Source of the DNA: UBA920 sp964424635
Lineage (GTDB): Bacteria; Patescibacteriota; Doudnabacteria; UBA920
Length of the DNA stretch: 35,275 nucleotides
Assembly: GCA_964424635.1 (NCBI GenBank)
Contig: CAYRJC010000003.1
Location: forward strand, 1-35,275
Reading direction: 5' to 3'
Positions within the stretch are counted from its first letter, which is position 1. Each line of letters starts with the position of its first letter. Of the stretch, positions 25,818 to 32,162 are shown one piece after another. The notes under the pieces were generated by a model. The model did not search any database. It was not told the DNA's origin and worked only from the letters and a program-made list of their open reading frames with translations. Position numbers and translations under genes: made by a program.

Positions 25818-25846
25818 ACAATACCACAAAAATAAAAAGACGTCAA
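25818..25846 (-). promoter_or_regulatory. Promoter of the metzincin gene, embedded in a terminator
   Basis: TTGACG (25841-25846), 17-bp spacer, TATTGT (25818-25823) on the minus strand. The -35 box lies inside the upstream terminator hairpin. The RNA start is followed at once by a GCTTA-GAAA-TAAGC hairpin. Confidence 0.75.
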
Positions 25847-25861
25847 GTTAAGACGTCTTTT
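25835..25861 (-). terminator. Intrinsic terminator after the 159-aa gene
   Basis: AAAAGACGT (25835-25843) pairs with ACGTCTTTT (25853-25861) and is followed by U-rich sequence on the minus strand. Confidence 0.8.
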
Positions 25862-25880
25862 ATATGAGAGCAATTTAAGT

Positions 25881-26360
25881 CTAAAATTCTGTTAAATTGA
25901 GCGTTATAATATTTAGGTTTGTTATTGGATCAATAGCTGCAGTAATTTGAAGCTGCTGTAAACCCTTCTTCCCCATTACCATCTTCATATCTGGTTCATC
26001 AATAGTAGCTTTAATATCCCAATTATTATCCTTTAAGTACTTAGTATAAATACTTAAATTTTGTGCCAAAGTTTTTTTACTTTCAAATTCTCGGGTTGCA
26101 TTATATCTCCCATCAAGCTCTGTAGCGTTAAAATTTTGAATAACTCTTACATCACCTTCCACAGGAATATCTACAGGAAACTTATTAGGCAGTTTATCTG
26201 CGGAAACCTTAACAATTTTGGTTCCGGTTTTTAATTTATCTACCCCCATTTTGCGTCCCCCATTAATTGGATGACGAGATAGTTGGATTGCAACAAACAA
26301 TAAGGCAAATAAAGCAGCTACCATAACAACCAACTTAAACACTGAACTATTTTTTTCCAT
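25881..26360 (-). CDS. Membrane-anchored protein, 159 aa, paralog of the 165-aa protein
   Basis: An N-terminal helix at 9-26 leads to an external domain of about 105 residues that is clearly homologous to the one in the 165-aa protein (shared FP-DIP-E, QN--AT--DGR, YT-----W and C-terminal strand residues). It has no recognisable family name. The helix is followed by a short linker, with no lipobox cysteine. TTGTTG-N17-TATAAT lies 30 bases upstream with no SD. It separates rpsP from the metzincin. Confidence 0.8.
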   Translation of the reverse strand: MEKNSSVFKLVVMVAALFALLFVAIQLSRHPINGGRKMGVDKLKTGTKIVKVSADKLPNKFPVDIPVEGDVRVIQNFNATELDGRYNATREFESKKTLAQNLSIYTKYLKDNNWDIKATIDEPDMKMVMGKKGLQQLQITAAIDPITNLNIITLNLTEF

Positions 26361-26389
26361 TTTGTTTCTTTAGTTTTTTTGTTAAATCT

Positions 26390-26418
26390 ATTATAACAAA
26401 TTAATAACATGACAACAA
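26390..26418 (-). promoter_or_regulatory. Promoter of the 159-aa gene
   Basis: TTGTTG (26413-26418), 17-bp spacer, TATAAT (26390-26395) on the minus strand; the -35 box overlaps the U run of the rpsP terminator. Confidence 0.7.
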
Positions 26419-26440
26419 AAAATCCCACATAAGTGGGATT
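26416..26440 (-). terminator. Intrinsic terminator after rpsP
   Basis: AATCCCAC-TTAT-GTGGGATT on the minus strand followed by a U run. Confidence 0.85.
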
Positions 26441-26443
26441 TAA

Positions 26444-26938
26444 TTATTCTGATTTTTCTTCCGCGTTAGTTTCTGTAGATTCAGCTGGAACGGTTTCTGC
26501 TGTTGCAGTTACATCGGCTGGAGTTTCTTGAGGAGCTGTTTCTGGTGCTGGAACTTCTGTTGGTGCTTCCGGGGAAACTTCTTCAGTAGACTCAGTTGTA
26601 ACTTCTTCAGCAGCTACTGGTGATTCTGAAGTTGTAGTATTTTCTGCTTCTGGAGCTACTTCCTTTTTAGGGATAGTAAAAGCTTTAGTTTTATCTGCTT
26701 TGATCAACTCTTTAGTTATAAATAAATTATTAACTGTGGCGGATAACTCAACATGCTGATCATTCATCCAGTAATTTAAACGGTCATTACTGCGAATCCC
26801 TAGTTCCTTTGTATGTGGGTTATAAGATCCTAAAATCTCGACGAATTTTTTTTGATTAGCTGCAGTTTTTTCTGCTAACACCAATTTATATTGAGGAGTG
26901 TTGCGCTTACCACCGCGCTGTAAACGAATAGTTAACAT
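26444..26938 (-). CDS. rpsP: 30S ribosomal protein S16 with long acidic tail
   Basis: Residues 1-80 are S16: MLTIRLQRGGKRNTPQYKLVL, IEILGSYNPHTKE-like (VEILGSYNPHTKEL) and the RLNYWM segment. The remaining 80 residues are a Glu/Thr/Pro/Ala-rich tail without lysines until the last few, presumably disordered. S16 normally ends near 80-90. It usually leads rpsP-khpA-rimM-trmD-rplS; here it is followed by secreted-protein genes and only then by khpA. No SD. A palindromic element lies upstream (26964-27034). Confidence 0.95.
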   Translation of the reverse strand: MLTIRLQRGGKRNTPQYKLVLAEKTAANQKKFVEILGSYNPHTKELGIRSNDRLNYWMNDQHVELSATVNNLFITKELIKADKTKAFTIPKKEVAPEAENTTTSESPVAAEEVTTESTEEVSPEAPTEVPAPETAPQETPADVTATAETVPAESTETNAEEKSE

Positions 26939-26963
26939 GAAAATTTTTAAAATTAATTCTGAA

Positions 26964-27034
26964 TTTATTCTTTTAGTTAAAACGTAACGCAGTGAGTTTG
27001 ACGGTCTACTGAAGCTAGTTAATTAAAGAATAAA
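26964..27034. repeat. Palindromic intergenic element between rpsP and smc
   Basis: TTTATTCTTT (26964-26973) pairs with AAAGAATAAA (27025-27034), continued inward by AGTTAA/TTAATT, and encloses a core with CAGT/ACTG pairing. It has the same general design as the three-copy repeat (basal stem, core hairpin) but a different core sequence. It occupies the 153-base space between the two genes. Confidence 0.5.
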
Positions 27035-27040
27035 TATAAT

Positions 27041-27077
27041 AAAAAGACTTCAATAGTCTACCACTTGAAGTCTTTTT
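27041..27077 (-). terminator. Intrinsic terminator after smc
   Basis: A 13-bp stem AAAAAGACTTCAA/TTGAAGTCTTTTT (27041-27053 with 27065-27077), with U-rich arms on both strands. Confidence 0.85.
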
Positions 27078-27091
27078 GGTCAAGTCTTTTT

Positions 27092-29725
27092 TTACTTAGC
27101 GTAGGCAGTAGCTTGATCCATTTTTATTGATAATAATTGAGAAACCCCATCATCACCCATAGTCACACCATATAAAATATTAGCTTGGGACATAGTCTCT
27201 CGGTTATGAGTGATTGTGATAAACTGCGTACTATCAGAAAGCTTTCCAAGGATCTGACCAAAACGGATAGTATTTGCCTCATCAAGAGCTGCATCTACTT
27301 CATCTAATACAACAAACGGCGAAGGGAAACATGTTAACAAACTACATAGCAATGCGATCGAGGTAAGAGACCTTTCACCACCAGACAAAGATTGAATAGA
27401 AGAAAGTTTCTTCCCGGGAGGAGTAGCTTTGATATCCACTCCTGCAACAGCCAATGAACCCTTTTCGTATTTCGCCAAAAGTTTTTCTTCGGGACGAATA
27501 TTATCTTGGGCTAATTCTTGTTTTTGTTCTAAGGCTTCTTCTTTTTCCAACTCTACTTCGGCTTCGGTTTGATTGTCATGAGTTTTCACTAGAGCAAGAT
27601 GAGCCCGACCTCCATTAAACAAAACTCTAAAGTATTGTTCGAACTGTTCGTTAACCTTATGGAAAGCTGTATTGAATTTAGTCTTAATATGTTCATCTAA
27701 CTCGTCCATTACTTTTCTTAAATCATCCATACTTTTGTGCAAATCCTTCACCTGAATTTCTAAGTTTGTATAACGACCTTCGGTCTCATGATATTCCTGA
27801 ATAGTCAATTCATCAACACCACCAATAGATTCAATTTGTTTACGCAATCGAGCGATTTTATCTGGCAAGGTAGAATCCGAACTGGTTATTTGAGTTTGCT
27901 TGATTACTAGTAAACGATCTTGTCCAAGCTGGCTAACTATATCAGAACTAACACCATCGGCCTGTGTTTCGTAGCGAGCCTTCTCTACTTGTAGTTTACT
28001 TTCTACATCGCGGATAAGACTCAAATCATCTTGCTGCCTACGAAACTTCTTATCCTCTTCAGCTATAGCGACTTTCCAGCTATTTTCAGCATTATAAATT
28101 TCATTTAATTTCTTTTCTAGTTGTTCTTGCTCTGCAGCCTTAGCATCTACTTGCTGTTGTAGTCTGGTTTCTTCTGTCATTAAGTCACTGGCAAAACTCT
28201 CAGAAGATCCGCTAGCAGCTTTTCTTAGCTCCAAATCAACCTGCAGTTTTTGGTTTTGCAAAGCAGTCAGTTGACTGGACAAAAATTCCCTACTTAGCTG
28301 CGATTTAGAATTGAGCAAAGATAAATTACTAAGCTCCTGTTGCAATACATCTTTCTTTTTAGAAAACTCTTGAAGTTCGGTTTGTAATTGAATTAATTTC
28401 TGACCTGGGCTAACCACCACCTGATGAGTAATAGACCGAAACTTCTCCCATGCATTATTCAAATCTATTGCCGCATTCAAAATTGGAGATACCTCTGTGG
28501 CTTGTTCTAAAATTCCTTGAAAAGATTTGAAATGCTTGTCAAATAAGTTAACTTCTTTTTCTACCGTCACCCAATCACTTCCAGCCGGATTATGAAGAGT
28601 ATCTTGAAGATTAGAAATTTTTTGATTTATTTCCTCTACAAACTTTGTTTGTTCTGCGATTTGAAGTTGAGACTGATTATAATCATTTTCAGTTTTTGCA
28701 ATTTGCGCCTCTAATTCTTTGATCCTTTGATTAATTTTATGACTTTCTATATTCAAACTCTCTGTATCACCACTACCAGTTTGCATACTAGACATTTTTC
28801 CGCGAACCAAACTAACCTGTTCTAATAAAGCATTCTTTTGATTTTGAATAGCCTGAATCTGCTCCTGCATCTTTTTATATTCCACCAAAGCTTGTTCGTT
28901 ATCTTTTTCATGCTGTTCAATCTTAGCAAGATGACCTGACATCTGTTCTTCGATTTTTTTGCGTCCTTGACTGGATTCATTTAACTTTTCTTCTATGCCA
29001 GAAATTTGAGTATTTAAAGTCCACCACTGGGCTCCTAAATATTCTTCTAAATATTTTTTTAACTCTGTTTCTATTTCTGCTCGAGCCTCCATACGCTTTG
29101 CCTGACGACGAAGAGATTTAACTCGCGGTTCTAATTCTCGTAATAAATCTTCTGCGCGCATTAAATTTTGAGCAGTTTGTTCCAAACGTCTTAAAGTGCG
29201 TTCTCGTTTTAAATAGTAAGTTTTTACACCACTAGCTTCATCAATCAAATTCTTAATTTCGCTAGGACCTGCTAAAATCATTTGATCAATAGTACCTTGT
29301 CCAATAACTGTATAGCGAGAGGTTCCAATATTGCTTTTTAAAACAAGATCAATGATGTCCAATAGTCTGACGCGCGCGCCATTAAGTAAATACTCACTTT
29401 CACCGCTGCGAGTAATACGGCGGCCAATCGCTACCTCTGCAGCATCAAGTGGAATCTTATGATCACGATTATCAAAAGTGGCGATAACTTCTGCGAGACT
29501 GCCCCGACCACGCTTATCGCTTCCTGCAAAAATAACATCTTCACTTTTCTTACCGCGCATCAACTTGGCACTTTGCTCACCAAGCACCCAACGCAAACAA
29601 TCAGCAGTATTAGATTTACCGCTTCCATTTGGGCCAACAATAGCTGTAATACCTTGGCCGAATTCTAAAGTTGTTTTTTTGGCAAAGGATTTAAATCCTT
29701 GAATTTCAAGTCGTTTAAGATACAT
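27092..29725 (-). CDS. smc: Chromosome segregation protein SMC, shortened and without a canonical hinge
   Basis: It organises and segregates the chromosome as an ATP-driven dimer. The N-terminal head has Walker A GPNGSGKS at 31-38; the C-terminal head has LSGGE at 780-784 and Walker B FVVLDEVDA at 804-812. Coiled coils span about 165-375 and 445-690. At 877 residues it is about 300 shorter than usual Smc. The centre (about 377-442) is a short non-coil segment of some 65 residues, without the glycine-rich 150-200-residue hinge. The C-terminal head carries an acidic insertion near 713-755. An extended -10 (TGTTATAAT) sits about ten bases before the ATG and no SD is present. ScpA and ScpB are not in the window. 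Confidence 0.93.
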   Translation of the reverse strand: MYLKRLEIQGFKSFAKKTTLEFGQGITAIVGPNGSGKSNTADCLRWVLGEQSAKLMRGKKSEDVIFAGSDKRGRGSLAEVIATFDNRDHKIPLDAAEVAIGRRITRSGESEYLLNGARVRLLDIIDLVLKSNIGTSRYTVIGQGTIDQMILAGPSEIKNLIDEASGVKTYYLKRERTLRRLEQTAQNLMRAEDLLRELEPRVKSLRRQAKRMEARAEIETELKKYLEEYLGAQWWTLNTQISGIEEKLNESSQGRKKIEEQMSGHLAKIEQHEKDNEQALVEYKKMQEQIQAIQNQKNALLEQVSLVRGKMSSMQTGSGDTESLNIESHKINQRIKELEAQIAKTENDYNQSQLQIAEQTKFVEEINQKISNLQDTLHNPAGSDWVTVEKEVNLFDKHFKSFQGILEQATEVSPILNAAIDLNNAWEKFRSITHQVVVSPGQKLIQLQTELQEFSKKKDVLQQELSNLSLLNSKSQLSREFLSSQLTALQNQKLQVDLELRKAASGSSESFASDLMTEETRLQQQVDAKAAEQEQLEKKLNEIYNAENSWKVAIAEEDKKFRRQQDDLSLIRDVESKLQVEKARYETQADGVSSDIVSQLGQDRLLVIKQTQITSSDSTLPDKIARLRKQIESIGGVDELTIQEYHETEGRYTNLEIQVKDLHKSMDDLRKVMDELDEHIKTKFNTAFHKVNEQFEQYFRVLFNGGRAHLALVKTHDNQTEAEVELEKEEALEQKQELAQDNIRPEEKLLAKYEKGSLAVAGVDIKATPPGKKLSSIQSLSGGERSLTSIALLCSLLTCFPSPFVVLDEVDAALDEANTIRFGQILGKLSDSTQFITITHNRETMSQANILYGVTMGDDGVSQLLSIKMDQATAYAK

Positions 29726-29735
29726 AACTTTATTT

Positions 29736-29744
29736 ATTATAACA
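29736..29744 (-). promoter_or_regulatory. Extended -10 promoter of smc
   Basis: TGTTATAAT on the minus strand (TGn plus TATAAT) with only a weak -35. The leader would be about four bases. Confidence 0.55.
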
Positions 29745-29843
29745 CAAGGAAAATTTATCCTTGATTTATAGATAAAGACATTTTAACATCAAGACTTCTA
29801 AAAACTTTATATATCTTTAAAGAATTAATACAATCTTTGTATA

Positions 29844-29875
29844 TTGACAAATAACATAAAAAATACTATAGTATT
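29844..29875 (+). promoter_or_regulatory. Promoter with operator-like palindrome, membrane protein gene
   Basis: TTGACA (29844-29849), 17-bp spacer, TATAGT (29867-29872). The perfect palindrome AATACTATAGTATT (29862-29875) covers the -10 box. The sequence through the leader closely matches that at 30794-30825. Confidence 0.8.
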
Positions 29876-29904
29876 AAGTCAGAAAATTCACTATGGAGGA
29901 AAAT

Positions 29905-30693
29905 ATGAAATATTTGAAATACGGACTTTATAGTCTAATGATAACTTTTGTTTTATTGGTGGGAAGCATGTTTATCTTTCCACTACCGTTTAACCAAAAA
30001 GCAATTGAACCTGCGGAAATAGAATTTGCTAAATTGTTTGATAATGATCAAGAAATTAATTCGCCGCGGACAAAGCTTATTAAGGATTTAAAAGAAGTTT
30101 ATACTTCTACCAATCCTTCGGTTGAGACAATGATTAGATTAAAAACCCCAATTGAATCCTATCCTTTACTTGATAACACAACGATGGAATTGGTTTTTGT
30201 AAAAACCCCTACCGGTAATCTTATTTTGGGAACAAATACTTATAATTGCGTGCTCTATAGAAGCACAATATCTATAAATGGAGATACTGTAAGCCAGAAC
30301 GATTATAGAGTAATTGGGAATGGAGATGGTGAATATAATAAAATTTGCGGGAATCTAATAGAAGAAACCGTATGGTCAATAAAAGATTCGGTTCCAAACC
30401 TTTTGATCCGGATTCAAAATGGTGAATTCAAAAACTTACCAGAACCAGAACCGATTAAAAAACCATCTTTCACAGAAAATTTCTTTAATAATTATTCCGG
30501 TGCTTTTAATTGGCTAAAGATACCTCTTGTCCTTGGACTTGTATTTCTGCTTTTTTCAGCAGGAGGTTATACAAAGGAATCACTAGGCAGAACAATAAAC
30601 CACCTCATCAAAAAAAGAGAGGAACGTTCTAAAAAAAGTAATGAAGATCCTAAGGCAGTATCTTTTATGCCTGAAGATTNNNNNNNNNNATAA
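29905..30693 (+). CDS. Hypothetical two-helix membrane protein (end crosses an assembly gap)
   Basis: Not recognised. Helices at about 7-26 and 205-225 enclose an external domain of about 175 residues that contains two cysteines (YNCVLYRS and NKICGNL), possibly a disulfide. A charged cytoplasmic tail follows. The frame is open from 29893, but GGAGG at 29895-29899 would overlap that ATG, so 29905 (MKYLKYG) is the real start. Ten N at 30680-30689 fall just before the apparent stop TAA, so the C-terminus is uncertain. It has its own promoter and terminator and shares its promoter with the next gene. Confidence 0.75.
   Translation: MKYLKYGLYSLMITFVLLVGSMFIFPLPFNQKAIEPAEIEFAKLFDNDQEINSPRTKLIKDLKEVYTSTNPSVETMIRLKTPIESYPLLDNTTMELVFVKTPTGNLILGTNTYNCVLYRSTISINGDTVSQNDYRVIGNGDGEYNKICGNLIEETVWSIKDSVPNLLIRIQNGEFKNLPEPEPIKKPSFTENFFNNYSGAFNWLKIPLVLGLVFLLFSAGGYTKESLGRTINHLIKKREERSKKSNEDPKAVSFMPEDXXXX
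30680..30689. other. Assembly gap (10 N)
   Basis: Ten consecutive N, probably a placeholder for a gap of unknown size. Sequence quality nearby should be treated with caution. Confidence 0.95.
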
Positions 30694-30704
30694 TTAATAA
30701 TCTC

Positions 30705-30734
30705 AACCAATAACATTTGTTATTGGTTTTTATT
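30705..30734 (+). terminator. Intrinsic terminator after the membrane protein gene
   Basis: AACCAATAAC-ATTT-GTTATTGGTT (30705-30728) followed by a T-rich run. Confidence 0.88.
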
Positions 30735-30793
30735 TTTTAAACTAATTATTCAAGAAAATATATAACTTTATTATTTATATTATGGGGCGTTTG

Positions 30794-30825
30794 TTGACAA
30801 AGAATACTAAAAAATATATAGTATT
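30794..30825 (+). promoter_or_regulatory. Promoter of the RHH-like gene with inverted half-sites
   Basis: TTGACA (30794-30799), 17-bp spacer, TATAGT (30817-30822). AATACTA (30803-30809) and TAGTATT (30819-30825) form an inverted pair across the spacer and -10 box. Confidence 0.8.
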
Positions 30826-30852
30826 GAGTTAGAAAATAAGGAGGAATGAAAA

Positions 30853-31085
30853 TTGAGTACAAGAAGAAAAACGAGCGAAACAAAGACTAGAAAACAATTT
30901 GATATGATACCAAATGATCGAAAAAACTAAACCAGCTAACAAAGCTAACTAACTCAAGCACAGAAGGTGAAGCAATTCGAAAATCGATAAGGTTTTGTTC
31001 AAAAATTGCGGAGATGATTGAAAAAGGAGGAGAGCTGTTCATAAAAGAGAATGGCAATACTATAAAAATTGAAGTGGTTTGGTAA
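30853..31085 (+). CDS. Small ribbon-helix-helix-like protein, read across a -1 frameshift
   Basis: This gene is too short and broken to appear as one frame. A TTG start at 30853 stands eight bases after GGAGG (30840-30844) and opens a 25-codon frame ending AAA AAC TAA (stop 30928-30930). Right before the stop lies A_AAA_AAC, in phase. The -1 frame continues from 30927 for 52 codons to a TAA at 31083-31085; it has no start or SD of its own and is closed upstream by TGA. Joined, the product is 77 residues with ribbon-helix-helix character: a basic N-terminus, strand KQFDMIPND, helix LNQLTKLT, then TEGEAIRKSIRFCSKIAEMIEKGG. Programmed frameshifting, an assembly or sequencing error (A6 for A7), or a pseudogene are all possible. 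Its promoter resembles that of the upstream gene. Confidence 0.6.
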
Positions 31086-31095
31086 GTATTTTTTT

Positions 31096-31120
31096 AAAGA
31101 CGAAAACAATCGTCTTTTTT
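31096..31120 (+). terminator. Intrinsic terminator after the RHH-like gene
   Basis: AAAGACGA pairs with TCGTCTTT (31096-31103 with 31110-31117), followed by T. Confidence 0.85.
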
Positions 31121-31124
31121 AGAT

Positions 31125-31163
31125 ACAAAAACGACCTCTTAATTTTTAGAAAGTCGTTTTTGT
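31125..31163. terminator. Long hairpin, probable terminator for rnc
   Basis: ACAAAAACGAC pairs with GTCGTTTTTGT (31125-31135 with 31153-31163); on the minus strand a U-rich arm faces the rnc transcript. Confidence 0.65.
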
Positions 31164-31262
31164 AAACTTTGTGTTTGTTTGGTTACTCGGAATCGATCCT
31201 AAATTTAGATTATCAATTGAAGTTTAGTCGGTCAATCCGACTTATCCCCTTTTTATGTTAAA
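31164..31262. other. Non-coding segment between the RHH-like gene and rnc
   Basis: No ORF. A hairpin AGTCGG-TCAAT-CCGACT lies near 31225-31245. The stretch has tRNA-like fragments (GGTTACTCGGAATCGATCC) but does not fold into a complete tRNA. On the minus strand it would be the rnc 3' untranslated region. Confidence 0.5.
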
Positions 31263-31949
31263 TTATAAATTTAAATTCTTTAAAGCATCAGCTGCTGCAG
31301 AAATTTCTGCTTCTTGCTTAGAAGGACCCTGACCACGGCCAATTTCTTTATGCGCTTGAAAGCTGGCTACCACGAAAACCTTATCGTGATCTGGTCCGCT
31401 TTCAGAGATTACCCCATAAGTTGGCGTCACACCCCACTTGTCTTGAACCATTTCTTGAAGCTGACTTTTTGGATCCAAATACTTTTGCCCAGAAATAATC
31501 CCAGAAAGCTCGACCAATATTTCCTTTTCTATAAATTTTTGACTTGGTTCGTACCCAAGGTCTAAATACAGCGCTCCAATTAAAGCTTCAATAGTATTAG
31601 CCAAAATTACCTGTCTTGCCCTGCCGGTATCCTTAGCTTCTCCTCGAGACATCAATAAATGCTTTTCCAAGCCTATTCGCTTTGCTATCTCGGAAAGCAT
31701 TTTATAATTTACTAATGCGCTACGAAAGTTGGTTAATTCTCCTTCTGGATGATCATAAGCTTTAAAAAGATGTTCAGTAGCGACTAATTCTAATACCGCA
31801 TCCCCTAAAAACTCAAGTCGTTCATTATGAGGCAATTCAAAATCGCGATGCTCATTTAAATATGAACGGTGAGTAAACGCCGAAATATATAGCTCTAAAT
31901 TTTTTGGAGCAAATCCAGTTATGGATTCCACTTCTTTATTAGTTATCAT
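31263..31949 (-). CDS. rnc: Ribonuclease III
   Basis: RNase III cleaves double-stranded RNA, including rRNA precursors. The signature NERLEFLGDAV is present, followed by the second catalytic acidic cluster in ANTIEALIGALYLD. The dsRNA-binding domain covers the last 70 residues (DPKSQLQEMVQ...GPSKQEAEISAAADAL). The frame is open to 32003, giving 18 extra residues (MESSVLDTRF...), but MITNKEVESITGF at 31949 matches the usual N-terminus, has a weak GAAAGGG upstream, and the extra part consists of short CTTGA/TCAAG repeats that look non-coding. The longer start cannot be excluded. tRNA-Val lies just upstream on the same strand. Confidence 0.95.
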   Translation of the reverse strand: MITNKEVESITGFAPKNLELYISAFTHRSYLNEHRDFELPHNERLEFLGDAVLELVATEHLFKAYDHPEGELTNFRSALVNYKMLSEIAKRIGLEKHLLMSRGEAKDTGRARQVILANTIEALIGALYLDLGYEPSQKFIEKEILVELSGIISGQKYLDPKSQLQEMVQDKWGVTPTYGVISESGPDHDKVFVVASFQAHKEIGRGQGPSKQEAEISAAADALKNLNL

Positions 31950-32045
31950 GAGAAACCCTTTCTCAAGAACCATGAATCTTGTATCAAGAACACTTGATTC
32001 CAAATTCCCAATTCTTGAATATTATTTAGTAACACTTATTTACAA

Positions 32046-32121
32046 TGGTGGGCGGTACAGGAGTCGAACCTGTGACATTCACAACGTCAATGTGACGCTC
32101 TACCAACTGAGCTAACCGCCC
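32046..32121 (-). tRNA. tRNA-Val (GAC)
   Basis: The complete cloverleaf lies on the minus strand: acceptor GGGCGGT/ACCGCCC, D arm GCTC...GAGC, anticodon stem TCACA/TGTGA with loop TTGACGT (anticodon GAC), T arm ACAGG-TTCGACT-CCTGT, and encoded CCA. Position 37 is G rather than the more usual A. Confidence 0.96.
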
Positions 32122-32162
32122 GCAGAAATCTTTCGTAGTTTAATACAAATTCAAGCTTTTGT

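Noticed and set aside
29893..29904. Upstream ATG of the two-helix membrane protein
   Set aside because: This ATG overlaps the SD (GGAGG 29895-29899) that serves the ATG at 29905.
30846..30890. ATG at 30846 as the start of the small gene
   Set aside because: It lies only one base after the SD and gives a 14-codon frame; the TTG at 30853 has proper spacing.
31164..31262. tRNA-like fragment near GGTTACTCGGAATCGATCC
   Set aside because: The T arm is too short and no complementary 5' acceptor or anticodon arm can be formed.
31950..32003. 18-residue N-terminal extension of RNase III
   Set aside because: It is made of short CTTGA/TCAAG repeats, has no SD, and the family N-terminus fits Met at 31949; kept only as an alternative.
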